Below the pieces are notes generated by a model that was not told the DNA's origin, made no database searches, and worked only from the letters and a program-made list of their open reading frames with translations. Position numbers and translations under genes: made by a program. This document shows positions 36,352-45,815 of a stretch of 64,000 nt of DNA, piece by piece. Position 1 is the stretch's first letter; each line of letters opens with the position of its first letter. Source of the stretch: UBA11986 sp031402435 (GTDB lineage Bacteria > Bacteroidota > Ignavibacteria > UBA10030 > UBA6906); contig JANNSJ010000008.1 in assembly GCA_031402435.1 (NCBI GenBank), forward strand, positions 24,265 through 88,264, given 5' to 3'.

Positions 36352-37896
36352 TCATTCCTTCGGTAACTGCACCGCGGTATAGCTGGTTACCCCATTAGGA
36401 AACTTCAGCCTGAGAAGAATTGAGTCGCCGGGTTTCCGTGAATCAATAACTTTTTTCAGGTCGCTTGGTGAACTAATATCCTTCCTGTCAGCTTCGAGGA
36501 TGATCGAATTCTGTGCGATGTTCTGTTTGGCTGCTTCGCCGAAAGGTTTCACTTCCGCCACGACTGCTCCGCCATCAACTGATTGCGCTTTCTTCTCATC
36601 GGCAGTAAGCGGTCGGACACTCATCCCAAGACCATCGAACTTCGTCAACTTGGGAGTATCCTCATCTACATCCTCATCGGGATTCTTCTTGTCTGAAGCT
36701 TTCACAGTCGGGGTATCTTCCTCCCGTGCACGGAGTGCCACCTTCTTTTCAATGGTCTTTCCATCACGGAACACTTTGAGTGTCACAACGTCACCGGGAT
36801 GTCGCGTAGCAACGTAGCTTTGAAGTTCGTTTGCTGCATTGACTTCCTTGCCGTCAACGGAAAGAATCACATCCTTCTCCTTCAATCCTGCAGACTCACC
36901 AGCTCCACCCTTGACAAGACTGGATACCAGAACACCTTGCGCCTTGGACAAGCCGAGAGCGCTCGCCATTGTTTGATCAATCCCGCCAATCTGAACGCCT
37001 ATATACCCGCGGCGGACCTTGCCTTCCTTGATCAGATCCATCACGACGGTCTTCAACAAATTCACAGGTACAGCGAACCCATAACCCTGATACCGTTGGT
37101 TCGTCGTTGCAATGGCGCTATTGATCCCAACCACTTCTCCATTCAGGTTTACCAATGCACCGCCGCTATTGCCGGGATTAATCGCTGCGTCGGTTTGAAT
37201 GAAATCCTCAATGCCATAGTTGTCGGCAGTCCTGATAACGCCGATATTCCCTCGACCAACTGCGCTGATGATACCGGCAGTGACCGTCGAGGTCAGGCCG
37301 AGAGGGTTCCCGATCGCAAGCACCCACTCGCCGACCTGTACGTTGTCGGAATTGCCGAGTGCTGCAACAGGCAGATTCTTTGCATCGATCTTGATAACGG
37401 CAAGGTCTGTTGTCGGATCCTTACCGATGAGCTTTGCTTTGTAACGAGTCTTGTCATTCAATCCCACTTCAATCCCGTCCTTATCGGCATCATCAACCAC
37501 ATGGTTGTTCGTGACAATATAGCCATCCGGTGTAAGGATGACGCCGGATCCCGCACCCTGTGATGGCTGTGGAGTTGGATTTCCACCATCGGGACCGAAG
37601 AAATGGAAAAAATCACGCGGCATGTTCCTGGTATCGCTCTCTTTGCCGGTCGTGGTCACCGTAATGAAAACAACCGACGGCGTAACTGCCTTTGCAACAG
37701 CAATGAACGCATTGCTGGCGGCCTTAATATCCTGGCCGACATTTGTCACCGGCGCCGGGCCACCAAGTTTGATGTCATCCGTGTTGCCGGCAAACCCTGA
37801 ACCCACACCGCCGCTGAAGTTTGATACCAGCAACGCACCAAAGATGATCCCGATGGTGATCAATGCCAACGATGCCATAACAGATCGCTTCGACAT
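36352..37896 (-). CDS. HtrA/DegP-type periplasmic serine protease
   Basis: Envelope quality-control protease of 514 residues. An N-terminal membrane segment (ASLALITIGIIFGALLVSNF) is followed by the trypsin-like domain. The catalytic triad is visible as His in IVTNNHVVDD, Asp in TTDLAVIKID and Ser in INPGNSGGALVN. Two PDZ domains follow, the first around RRGYIGVQIG and the second after an acidic linker (DEDVDEDTPKL), with VVAEVKPFGEAAKQNI. The ATG at 37896 has GGAGG 10 bases upstream; the longer frame is not used. It follows recO by about 97 bases. Confidence 0.95.
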   Translation of the reverse strand: MSKRSVMASLALITIGIIFGALLVSNFSGGVGSGFAGNTDDIKLGGPAPVTNVGQDIKAASNAFIAVAKAVTPSVVFITVTTTGKESDTRNMPRDFFHFFGPDGGNPTPQPSQGAGSGVILTPDGYIVTNNHVVDDADKDGIEVGLNDKTRYKAKLIGKDPTTDLAVIKIDAKNLPVAALGNSDNVQVGEWVLAIGNPLGLTSTVTAGIISAVGRGNIGVIRTADNYGIEDFIQTDAAINPGNSGGALVNLNGEVVGINSAIATTNQRYQGYGFAVPVNLLKTVVMDLIKEGKVRRGYIGVQIGGIDQTMASALGLSKAQGVLVSSLVKGGAGESAGLKEKDVILSVDGKEVNAANELQSYVATRHPGDVVTLKVFRDGKTIEKKVALRAREEDTPTVKASDKKNPDEDVDEDTPKLTKFDGLGMSVRPLTADEKKAQSVDGGAVVAEVKPFGEAAKQNIAQNSIILEADRKDISSPSDLKKVIDSRKPGDSILLRLKFPNGVTSYTAVQLPKE

Positions 37897-37993
37897 ATTC
37901 GTGCTACCTCCCGAATTAATGTATTTGATGACCTGAATACTCTTGATCATACGAACAGATCATGAACAACGGATTAACCTTCGATTACAAAAT

Positions 37994-38767
37994 CTACATC
38001 ATACTGGCTGCCACGGATTGCGCTTTCAAACGTTGCAACCCGCCAACATGACTCTGGAGATACTGACGCAACGTAGTCCTGACCTCTTCCATTTGATGAC
38101 TGTTGAGTTTTACGGAAGTTGCGCTGGCAGGTTCCGGAGCCTCCTGAAATCGTTGCAGAATCTTGAGTGCTCCGATGGAGATTGAACCATGTCCCCCCGC
38201 CCTTCCCGAACAACCACTGCACAGGACTCCTCCATTCCCTAACCGAAGTTCGCTCCCATTGGTTCCAACATGTTCATCATCCAGCGCCAGGCCACAGGAA
38301 AGGCAGGTATGGAAGTTTGGTCTGAACCCCAAAACATCCGCTAGATGCAATTCAAAATACAACTGGACGTTGGCGGCATTTTTCTCAGCGTCGTTGATTG
38401 CACTCAATACCGAAAACGCCAGATCGAACATCTGGTCATTCCGCTCTTCGTCGTGAGCAACGTATTCCACCATCTCCACGACAGACATCGCCGCCGTGAA
38501 CTTGTCCAGATCCTCTGCCAGCCGGGGAAATCGTGTCACGCTGTCGCACTGCGAGAGCAGGTGAAGCTCACGGTTGTCATTCTTGTACAGCACCGCAGAC
38601 ACATGATTCAATGGTTGCAACGAGGCGCCGAATTTGCTCTTCGGCCCGCGCGCTCCCTTGGCGATGACAGAGAGCTTTCCAAATTCTTTTGTATAGAAAT
38701 TGAGAATCTTGCTCGTTTCCCGGAATTTTCTTGATCGGAGAACGATGGCCTCTGTCTTCACAATCAT
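37994..38767 (-). CDS. recO: DNA repair protein RecO
   Basis: Recombination mediator that helps load RecA on SSB-coated DNA in the RecFOR pathway. The N-terminal OB fold reads KTEAIVLRSRKFRETSKILNFYT and LSVIAKGARGPKSKFG, typical of the family. The C-terminal half has a zinc-knuckle (FHTCLSCG and GVLCSGCSG). Length (257 aa) is normal. It overlaps the end of mtnA by 4 bases. Confidence 0.94.
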   Translation of the reverse strand: MIVKTEAIVLRSRKFRETSKILNFYTKEFGKLSVIAKGARGPKSKFGASLQPLNHVSAVLYKNDNRELHLLSQCDSVTRFPRLAEDLDKFTAAMSVVEMVEYVAHDEERNDQMFDLAFSVLSAINDAEKNAANVQLYFELHLADVLGFRPNFHTCLSCGLALDDEHVGTNGSELRLGNGGVLCSGCSGRAGGHGSISIGALKILQRFQEAPEPASATSVKLNSHQMEEVRTTLRQYLQSHVGGLQRLKAQSVAASMM

Positions 38768-39825
38768 GTCACCCCCACCACGTGTTGCAAAGCTGGCGGA
38801 CGAAGCGCTGCAATGGCTTCGGTGTATGGCGGGTTCAACACACCAGCCTCAGTAACAATCGCAGTGATAAAATGATTCGGCGTAACATCAAACGCCGGAG
38901 CGAACACTTTCACACCTTCGGCAGCAATCCGGACGCCTGCAACGTGAGTCACTTCCTTTTCGTCCCTCTCCTCCACCGGGATCTGTACACCGGATTTCGT
39001 CCCATGGTCAATTGTCGATGTTGGTGCAGCAACATAGAAAGGGATGCCATGACGTTCGGCGAGCACGGCGAGCGAATAGGTGCCGATCTTGTTCGCCGTG
39101 TCACCATTCGCTGCAATCCTGTCTGCTCCTACAATTACGGCGTTGACCTGCCTTTGTTGCATCACGTATCCCGCGGTGCTGTCCGTGATGAGGATGGTGT
39201 CAATATTGTGTTTGAGAAGTTCCCAACTTGTCAATCGTGCACCCTGAAACAACGGCCTTGTCTCATCAACAAACACACGGGTAACCTTGCCCTGCCGGGC
39301 GGCAGTTGTGATGATGCTCTGCGCAGTTCCCTCGCCTGCGGTGGCAAGCGCTCCTGTATTACAATGCGTGAGGATGGATGAACCGTGGGTGATCAGCGTT
39401 GCGCCAAACTCACCGATCTTCCGGCACGCCTCAATGTCTTCCTGCTGGATCCTACGTGCTTCCTGAAGGAGATGAAACCGGATCGTCACAACGTCAGCAT
39501 GGCTGACGCTCTGGAAGGCACGGTGCATGCGGTTCAGCGCCACAAAGAGATTGACGGCGGTGGGACGGGTTTGCGAGAGATGGTTAACTGCAGTATCCAC
39601 TTCGTCTGCAAGGTCTTTCGCGGTAAGGATGAGCTTGTCTTCAATGGCGAGAAGAATGGCAAACGATGCAGCAACGCCGATGGCGGGGGCCCCGCGGATT
39701 TTCAACTTCTTGATTGCCTCCCCGACAACACGATAGTCGGAGGTTTCAATAATTACCTGCTCAGCCGGCAGCAGTGTCTGGTCGATGAAGCGGACCTTCC
39801 CCCCAACCCATTCTACAGAGGTCAT
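38764..39825 (-). CDS. mtnA: S-methyl-5-thioribose-1-phosphate isomerase
   Basis: Isomerises 5-methylthioribose-1-phosphate to the ribulose form in methionine salvage. It shares the eIF2B-alpha fold. The active-site cysteine is in LTHCNTGALATAGEGTA and the catalytic aspartate in VGADRIAANGDTANKIGTY. KIRGAPAIGVAASFA near the N-terminus is diagnostic. 353 aa is typical. It is preceded by the PfkB kinase gene (9 bases) and followed by recO (4-base overlap). Other mtn genes are not in the window. Confidence 0.95.
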   Translation of the reverse strand: MTSVEWVGGKVRFIDQTLLPAEQVIIETSDYRVVGEAIKKLKIRGAPAIGVAASFAILLAIEDKLILTAKDLADEVDTAVNHLSQTRPTAVNLFVALNRMHRAFQSVSHADVVTIRFHLLQEARRIQQEDIEACRKIGEFGATLITHGSSILTHCNTGALATAGEGTAQSIITTAARQGKVTRVFVDETRPLFQGARLTSWELLKHNIDTILITDSTAGYVMQQRQVNAVIVGADRIAANGDTANKIGTYSLAVLAERHGIPFYVAAPTSTIDHGTKSGVQIPVEERDEKEVTHVAGVRIAAEGVKVFAPAFDVTPNHFITAIVTEAGVLNPPYTEAIAALRPPALQHVVGVT

Positions 39826-39834
39826 GACAATACC

Positions 39835-40764
39835 TCATTCAGTTGCAACATAATCCTCTTCAAACCGTGAGAGCTCACGGAAGGCTCGGAAGCGGTCTTG
39901 AATCTGCAGGTAGGTCAAATCTTTCAGGCCATCAACGCCGAACTTCTCAACACAGAATGAGGCAAGTGTACTGCCGTAGATAACTGCGCGCTTGAGATTC
40001 TCCTCGGAGATATCATCTGTCTTCCCGATCCATCCCACAAAACCGCCGGCAAACGCGTCGCCAGCTCCCGTCGGGTCAAAGATGTTTTCCATCGGATACG
40101 CAGGTGCTGAGAACACTGTTCCTTCGGTGATCAACAACGCTCCATGCTCGCCCTTCTTGATGATCACGATTTGCGGACCCAGAGCACGAATCACCCTCGC
40201 CGCTTTGATAAGGTTCGGTTCTTTCGAAAGCAACCGGGCTTCGGAGTCATTCAGAATTACAACGTTCATCCGCTTCAGTGTCTCAAGGAGCTCCTTGGGC
40301 TTTCCCTCGATCCAGTAATTCATCGTGTCGCATATGACAACGCGGGGCTTCTCAATTTGATCAAGAACCCGGAGTTGCAACACGGGATCGATATTTCCCA
40401 GACATATATACTTGCTGTTCTTGTATTTGAGAGGGATCTTCGGGTCAAATTTTTCAAAGACGTTCAGGTCGGTGGCCAGGGTATCACGGACATTGAGGTC
40501 GTAGTGGTATCGACCTGCCCAATGAAATGTTTTCCCCTCTTTGACTATCTCCAGTCCTTCAAGGTCAACGTGGCGATCTTCGAGAAACGTCAGGCCTTCC
40601 TTCGGAAAGTCACCCCCGACAACACCCACAAGCCTGATGGGGTTGGTGAAGTAACTTGCCGCCGCAGAAATATATGTCGCCGAGCCCCCAATGGCCTTCG
40701 GCGCCGATCCAAATGGTGTTTCGATTGAGTCAATGGCAAGAGATCCGACAACAAGTACGCTCAC
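39835..40764 (-). CDS. PfkB-family sugar/nucleoside kinase
   Basis: A ribokinase-fold kinase of 309 residues. The N-terminal VLVVGSLAIDSIET and GGSATYISAAASYF form the substrate lid. The C-terminal signature DPTGAGDAFAGGFVG contains the catalytic Asp and anion hole. LNDSEARLLSKEPN matches the second PfkB signature region. Location directly before mtnA suggests a link to purine or methylthioribose salvage, but the phosphate acceptor cannot be told from the sequence. Confidence 0.85.
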   Translation of the reverse strand: MSVLVVGSLAIDSIETPFGSAPKAIGGSATYISAAASYFTNPIRLVGVVGGDFPKEGLTFLEDRHVDLEGLEIVKEGKTFHWAGRYHYDLNVRDTLATDLNVFEKFDPKIPLKYKNSKYICLGNIDPVLQLRVLDQIEKPRVVICDTMNYWIEGKPKELLETLKRMNVVILNDSEARLLSKEPNLIKAARVIRALGPQIVIIKKGEHGALLITEGTVFSAPAYPMENIFDPTGAGDAFAGGFVGWIGKTDDISEENLKRAVIYGSTLASFCVEKFGVDGLKDLTYLQIQDRFRAFRELSRFEEDYVATE

Positions 40765-40864
40765 AGAACGCTCCAGGAATTAAGTGCATCGGGAATGAAG
40801 AAACCGTCAAAAGATACGCAAAGGTGGTTTGATTAGCAAGATTCGTAACCGATGTTCGATAGGG

Positions 40865-41338
40865 CTACATGGGAATTTCCGTGAGAACACCAGCTTCTTC
40901 GCCGCCGAGGATGTACTGTTCAACGACCTCAAGCCCAAGACGCTGACCCGGCCAGACGAGACGCCGTCGCGCATCACCAAAGGAAAGCCATTCGTATTCA
41001 CAGTGCTCCAAAGAAAGCCCCGGCTCGTCTCCAATTTCCACCTGCGCGGCAAAGAGCGGACTCACGTTCACCACATCGTATGAGGGATCGTAAAATGTAT
41101 TTGCGTGCGGCACCACCCAGAAGCGTTTCGGCGTCAGGCCCGTTTCCTCCTTGAGCTCTCGCAGTGCAGCGTTCACCGCCTTCTCCCCCTCTTCAAGAGA
41201 GCCGCTCACAAACTGCCAGAGGTTCGGATAGACCTTCTCGTCGGGGGAACGCTTGAGCATAAGATACTCCGGCCGATCATTCACGAATCGAAACACACAT
41301 ACTTCGACGATGCGACAGACGATGTTCGCCATTGCCAT
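40865..41338 (-). CDS. Nudix hydrolase
   Basis: A small pyrophosphohydrolase of about 158 aa. The Nudix box is complete: GSLEEGEKAVNAALRELKEETGL (G, five residues, E, then REL-EE-TG). The sequence EVCVFRFVNDRPEYLMLKRS and NLWQFVSG resembles subfamilies acting on nucleoside or dihydroneopterin triphosphates, but the substrate is unproven. The ATG at 41338 avoids overlap with the pseudouridine synthase gene, whose stop is at 41343; 41332 is also possible. Confidence 0.9.
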   Translation of the reverse strand: MAMANIVCRIVEVCVFRFVNDRPEYLMLKRSPDEKVYPNLWQFVSGSLEEGEKAVNAALRELKEETGLTPKRFWVVPHANTFYDPSYDVVNVSPLFAAQVEIGDEPGLSLEHCEYEWLSFGDARRRLVWPGQRLGLEVVEQYILGGEEAGVLTEIPM

Positions 41339-41342
41339 GGTT

Positions 41343-42086
41343 CTATAATGTAAGAGAGAAAGTGATGCCTTCACGCTCTACAGCCGTAAGCGGACGCGTC
41401 CGGCCTTCTCTCAGATTCCCCAGGGGTACAGCGCCGATACTCAACCGGCAAAGACTCAGGACCTCATACCCGAGTGATTTACAGAGGCGTCGAATCTGCC
41501 GGTTCTTCCCTTCAACAATGGTGATACGAAAGGCGTTCGGGTTGTTTGCATCAACAACAGCCTGTGCTGGTTTCAATTTCGTGCCACCATCCAGCAGGAA
41601 CGTTGATTCCATCCGCTTCCGGTCTTCGAGACGAAGGGGTTTATCAACTTTAACGGAGTATGTTTTGGGGATACCGGACATTGGATTCGTAACGTTGTCT
41701 CCCAACCGCGTATCGTTGGTGAAGATCAGTAGGCCCGACGTTTCCTTATCAAGCCGGCCAATGGGAAAGAGCCACCGCGAGTCGTCGGGAAGAAGATCGT
41801 ACACCGTTTTTCTGCCAAGCTCGTCCGAACGTGTTGTCACTACTCCTGCGGGCTTGTTCATCGCAAGATATACAAACTGCCGTTGACGGAGAGGCTTTCC
41901 ATCGACCGTCACCTTGTCTTTCTTCGGATCAATCCAGAGATCGGGTGAACGGGCAATCATTGCATTCACTCCCACCCGGCCTTTGAGAATCAATTCGGCA
42001 GCTTGCTTCCTCGATGCAACCCCGAATTTCGAGAGGGCCCGCGCAAGCGTAATCTGGCTCTTGTCCTGTCGTGACCTGGTTGGCAT
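41343..42086 (-). CDS. RsuA/RluB-type 16S/23S rRNA pseudouridine synthase
   Basis: Converts a specific rRNA uridine to pseudouridine. An S4 RNA-binding domain at the N-terminus (about 10-60, FGVASRKQAAELILKGRVGVNA) is followed by the catalytic domain, with the active-site Asp in IGRLDKETSGLLIFTND. VEGKNRQIRRLCKSLGYEV is the usual C-terminal motif. 247 aa fits RsuA/RluB/RluE proteins; the exact target base is not determinable. It lies 3 bases after the VTT-domain gene. Confidence 0.93.
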   Translation of the reverse strand: MPTRSRQDKSQITLARALSKFGVASRKQAAELILKGRVGVNAMIARSPDLWIDPKKDKVTVDGKPLRQRQFVYLAMNKPAGVVTTRSDELGRKTVYDLLPDDSRWLFPIGRLDKETSGLLIFTNDTRLGDNVTNPMSGIPKTYSVKVDKPLRLEDRKRMESTFLLDGGTKLKPAQAVVDANNPNAFRITIVEGKNRQIRRLCKSLGYEVLSLCRLSIGAVPLGNLREGRTRPLTAVEREGITFSLTL

Positions 42087-42089
42087 GTA

Positions 42090-42695
42090 TTAGAACAAGC
42101 TCTTACTCATGACGAAGAAGAGAAGCATCACCGCACCGATGACGAGCACCGCTCTTCCGAGGTAATGATCGAAGTAGTACTTCACTCTTGGCCCGAAGGT
42201 GTATAACAGAATGCCTATCGGTACGAACCGGATCAACCTGCCACAGAGCGCGGCGAAGAACAACGTCATCGGATCAATGGTTGCATTGAATCCTGCAGCC
42301 ATCGTAAAGATCATGAATGGAATCATCGTAAAACCGGCGAGCAGCAAGGCAAGCCACGCATTCACGCGGTACTCCTGCAACAGAACCTGAAACTGGCTCC
42401 CAGCTCCAAAGAATTCAATAATGCGATATCCTACTGCATCGTAGAGCGCATAACCCACATAGTATCCTGCCAATGCGCCTATCGAAGACCCCGCAACAAC
42501 AATCAATGAATAGAAAATGGACTTACGGGGATTGCTTACACCGAGCGCAATCAATAGAACGTCGGGGGAAAGCGGAAACAGTGAAGCCTCTACGAAACCA
42601 CACACAAACAATGCAAACGTCGCATACGGTTTCTCTGCAAATCGTTCGAGCCACGCCTTGAACCTTCGGACAGGATTGAGCAGTGTTTCTTTCAT
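42090..42695 (-). CDS. YqaA-like VTT-domain membrane protein
   Basis: A 201-residue polytopic protein. The segment TFALFVCGFVEASLFPLSPDVLLIALGVSNP and GYYVGYALYDAVGYRI match YqaA/DedA-type (VTT, SNARE-associated) proteins, which have a re-entrant loop with Pro residues and are thought to act as lipid scramblases or flippases. About five membrane segments are predicted. It probably heads a unit with the pseudouridine synthase and Nudix genes. Confidence 0.82.
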   Translation of the reverse strand: MKETLLNPVRRFKAWLERFAEKPYATFALFVCGFVEASLFPLSPDVLLIALGVSNPRKSIFYSLIVVAGSSIGALAGYYVGYALYDAVGYRIIEFFGAGSQFQVLLQEYRVNAWLALLLAGFTMIPFMIFTMAAGFNATIDPMTLFFAALCGRLIRFVPIGILLYTFGPRVKYYFDHYLGRAVLVIGAVMLLFFVMSKSLF

Positions 42696-42736
42696 TAGCA
42701 GACGGGAAAAGGCAACATCAACAATTCCTTCCAGAC

Positions 42737-42767
42737 AAAAAAAAAGCCCGATCCTGTTCCGGACCGG
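42737..42767 (-). terminator. Terminator after the TrmH-type gene
   Basis: On the minus strand CCGGTCC pairs with GGATCGG (one G-U pair) across a 6-base loop, then GC and a run of nine T. This is a classic intrinsic terminator, about 22 bases past the methyltransferase stop. Confidence 0.85.
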
Positions 42768-42788
42768 ACCATCGTGACAAATCTTGTG

Positions 42789-43583
42789 TTATTCACCATA
42801 CAAGCGATGGAGAGATGAAAGGACAACGCCGCACGCAACCCCGACATTGAGCGATTCGCCTGCGCCGTAACGTCGGATGCAAATCTTCGCATCGGCGAGT
42901 TGCTTGAGCTGATCGGACACTCCCCAGGCCTCATTGCCAAAGACAATCAATGACTTGTTGGAGTATCGCACGCGATCAAAGTGCGTTTCGCCGTTCTGGT
43001 CCGCAACGTAGACTTTATATCCGAGATCCTTTGCATGGGAAATTGTTGAAAGCAAATCAACCCCCTCCGCTATCGGAATATGAAAGATCCCGCCCATGGT
43101 CGCACGCAAGACCTTGGGGTTGTACAGTTCCACAGAGTTGCGCCCGAGGAGAATCCCTTCCACGCCGAACCAGTCGCAAGTACGCACCATGGTCCCTACA
43201 TTGCCGGGATCAGACACGCCATCAAATGCCACAAGGATGGACTGCGCCCCGTTTCTCTGCAAGATGGCATCGACGGAGAATGTCTTCTGCTTAACGACCG
43301 CCACGATACCCTGAAACGTCACCGTCTCGGCGAGGATTTCCATCTCACGGTTCGTGATCTGATAAGCCGACGGGGTCTTCTTTTTCAGAGTTTCAAGGAG
43401 CGATTCACCGCCGGCGTGTTCGGCAATGTCTGCCGTATAGAATGCTTCGAGGATCTTGTAGTCGGAGTTGACCGCTTCACTGACGAGGCGGATACCTTCC
43501 ACAAGGAATTTCCCCAGTTCATCACGATGCTTCTTGTTCGTGAGTTCCCGGAGTTCTTTCAATTTATTTTTCGTTAGGGCCAT
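42789..43583 (-). CDS. TrmH/SpoU-family RNA methyltransferase
   Basis: 2'-O-methyltransferase with a deep-knot (SPOUT) fold. An N-terminal substrate-binding domain (about 1-105, with HRDELGKFLVEGIRLVSEA) is followed by the three SpoU motifs: VSDPGNVGTMVRTCDWFG, LIVFGNEAWGVSD, and AGESLNVGVACGVVLSSLHR. The target (23S rRNA or tRNA) cannot be set from the sequence. The ATG at 43583 begins MALTKNKLKEL, the usual start; in-frame ATGs lie at 43595 and 43604. Confidence 0.93.
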   Translation of the reverse strand: MALTKNKLKELRELTNKKHRDELGKFLVEGIRLVSEAVNSDYKILEAFYTADIAEHAGGESLLETLKKKTPSAYQITNREMEILAETVTFQGIVAVVKQKTFSVDAILQRNGAQSILVAFDGVSDPGNVGTMVRTCDWFGVEGILLGRNSVELYNPKVLRATMGGIFHIPIAEGVDLLSTISHAKDLGYKVYVADQNGETHFDRVRYSNKSLIVFGNEAWGVSDQLKQLADAKICIRRYGAGESLNVGVACGVVLSSLHRLYGE

Positions 43584-43864
43584 CGGAAAATCCATAATCG
43601 TCAATCATAAATCAGCAATTTGCTCTGTGAATATCCCATCTTCCTATCTCAAATACAAGAGCTTTCTCGTTGTGACGCAGTCGTTCGTTTTCAAGCGATG
43701 GAGGTATATTTACTACTCAGTTAGGAGTTGAACGCATGTAGAAATCGATCCCAGCAACGACAACGAACTCCGTAAGAGTTCAACATTCTTTCTCTCACGG
43801 TCTTTTGTTTCGTTCATACAACATTGTGTTGAAACCTCCAAAGCCTTTCACTCGTACTGAAGAT

Positions 43865-44059
43865 ATGATCGAATTCATACTCTGGTTAATCCTGCTCTGC
43901 ATATCGTGGCCATTGGCATTAGTGGCCCTTGTGCTTTATCCAATTGTATGGTTGCTTCTCCTGCCATTGCGCCTTGTTGGCATTACAGTTCACGCAGTGT
44001 TTGCGTTGTTAAAATCAATCGTGATGCTGCCTGCAAGAATTCTCGGCGGGGCGCGCTGA
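43865..44059 (+). CDS. Small conserved hydrophobic membrane protein
   Basis: A 64-residue protein that is almost entirely hydrophobic: FILWLILLCISWPLALVALVLYPIVWLLLLPLRLVG gives two close helices, and a third amphipathic helix (VFALLKSIVMLPARIL) follows. It resembles short uncharacterised proteins seen in many genomes. It is the only plus-strand gene between 36 and 55 kb. No Shine-Dalgarno is obvious, and the longer frame from 43805 lacks similarity. The function is unknown. Confidence 0.65.
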   Translation: MIEFILWLILLCISWPLALVALVLYPIVWLLLLPLRLVGITVHAVFALLKSIVMLPARILGGAR

Positions 44060-44091
44060 GCAGTTGGTCTTCGCTGTGGATGACCTCGTAC

Positions 44092-45729
44092 TTAATCCTT
44101 GTATTCCCCCCACAACTCCCTCAGCGTATCAGAGATTTCTCCAACCGATGCATACGCCTCCACGCTTCTTAGAATGTGCGGAAGGAGATTTTCGTTGCCC
44201 TGGGCGGCGGAACGCAAACCTGCAAGAGCTGCCTTCGCATCGCTATTGTTGCGCGTTGATTTCACTTTCTTCAATCGGTCAAGTTGCCGCTGCGATCCGG
44301 ACTCATCCATCTTGAGTATCTCCACTTCGGGACCTGCATCACCGGTAAATTCATTCACACCGACGATGATCTTCTCCTTCTTCTCAATCGCAAGCTGATA
44401 CTTGTATGCGCTCTCCATGATTTCATTCTGGTAGAACTGTTGCTCAATTGCCTTCACCGCTCCTCCCATTTCGTCGATCCTTGTGATCAACTCCCATGTC
44501 TTCTTCTCCATCTCGTCTGTCAGCGATTCGACGAGAAACGATCCGCCAAGCGGGTCAACTGAATCCGCAATACCGGACTCATGTGCGATCACTTGTTGCG
44601 TGCGGAGGGCGAGCATGGCCGAGGATTCCGTTGGCAAGGCAAGTGCCTCATCACGGGAATTTGTGTGAAGCGATTGACATCCACCGAGCGCTGCAGCAAG
44701 AGCCTGCAACGTTACACGGACAACATTGTTGTCAATCTGCTGGGCCGTAAGGGTGGAGCCACCCGTTTGCGCGTGGAAGCGGAGCTTCATGGTCTCTTCG
44801 TTCTTCGCTCCGAATCGCTCACGCATGATCTTCGCCCATATCCTTCGGGCCGCACGGAACTTCGCCACCTCCTCGAAGAAGTTGTTATGCGCATTAAAAA
44901 AGAACGAAAGCTGCGAGCCAAACGAGTCAACATCCAGTCCGGCATCAACTGCGGACTGCACGTATGCAATACCGTTGGAAAGCGTGAAGGCAAGTTCCTG
45001 CACAGCGGTTGCGCCGGCCTCTCGGATATGGTAGCCGCTGATCGATATCGTATTCCAACGCGGTACGTGTTCACTACACCAACGGAATGTGTCCGTCACG
45101 AGCCTCATGGATGGTGCGGGAGGATAAATATGTGTTCCGCGGGAACTGTACTCTTTGAGGATGTCGTTCTGGATTGTCCCTGAAATCTTCTTCATGTCGG
45201 CACCCTGCTTTCTTGCAAGCGCAACATACATGCACAGGAGAATCGCTGCCGTGGCGTTGATCGTCATCGACGTCGTCACCTTCTCAAGAGGAATCCCATC
45301 GAACAGGATTTCCATATCTGCAAGTGTGTCGATGGCAACGCCGACCTTCCCGACCTCTCCTTCTGCCATCAAGTGGTCGGAGTCGTAGCCCATTTGCGTG
45401 GGCAGATCGAAGGCAACGGAGAGTCCGGTTGTGCCGTTGGAAAGGAGATAACGGTAGCGCTTGTTCGATTCTTCGGGCGTACCAAAGCCTGCATACTGCC
45501 GCATCGTCCAGAACTTGCCGCGATACATGGTGGGATAGACGCCCCGCGTGAACGGATACTCTCCCGGAAAGCCAACCTCAGCCTCCGGCTTTACATCTTC
45601 CTCATCATACAAACGTTTGACGGCGATGCCTGAATCAAGCAGGAACTCCTTCTTCCGCTCACCGAAACGTTCGACAACCGGCTTCACCTTTGTCTGTTCC
45701 CATGCGGCTTTATTTTTGGAGGCACTCAT
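44092..45729 (-). CDS. Methylmalonyl-CoA mutase catalytic subunit without B12 domain
   Basis: 545 residues equal the TIM-barrel substrate domain of adenosylcobalamin mutases; the C-terminal B12-binding domain (DxHxxG) is missing and must be a separate protein. TMRQYAGFGTPEESN has the Tyr that marks methylmalonyl-CoA mutases (Phe in isobutyryl-CoA mutase), and YSSRGTHIYPPAPSMR has Arg where isobutyryl-CoA mutases have Gln. LSVAFDLPTQMGYDSD and HAQTGGSTLT are other hallmarks. Methylmalonyl-CoA mutase is the favoured activity, used for propionyl-CoA/succinyl-CoA interconversion. It follows comEC on the same strand. Confidence 0.9.
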   Translation of the reverse strand: MSASKNKAAWEQTKVKPVVERFGERKKEFLLDSGIAVKRLYDEEDVKPEAEVGFPGEYPFTRGVYPTMYRGKFWTMRQYAGFGTPEESNKRYRYLLSNGTTGLSVAFDLPTQMGYDSDHLMAEGEVGKVGVAIDTLADMEILFDGIPLEKVTTSMTINATAAILLCMYVALARKQGADMKKISGTIQNDILKEYSSRGTHIYPPAPSMRLVTDTFRWCSEHVPRWNTISISGYHIREAGATAVQELAFTLSNGIAYVQSAVDAGLDVDSFGSQLSFFFNAHNNFFEEVAKFRAARRIWAKIMRERFGAKNEETMKLRFHAQTGGSTLTAQQIDNNVVRVTLQALAAALGGCQSLHTNSRDEALALPTESSAMLALRTQQVIAHESGIADSVDPLGGSFLVESLTDEMEKKTWELITRIDEMGGAVKAIEQQFYQNEIMESAYKYQLAIEKKEKIIVGVNEFTGDAGPEVEILKMDESGSQRQLDRLKKVKSTRNNSDAKAALAGLRSAAQGNENLLPHILRSVEAYASVGEISDTLRELWGEYKD

Positions 45730-45815
45730 GAAGTGTTCTTTGGTTTGTAAGATGACTGAATTGGCTCAACGAAATGATAACGAACGTTTGGGTGGGATTC
45801 AACTCGTTGACTTTA

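Noticed and set aside
44092..45729. Isobutyryl-CoA mutase as the activity
   Set aside because: The two positions that would be Phe and Gln in isobutyryl-CoA mutase are Tyr and Arg here, as in methylmalonyl-CoA mutase.
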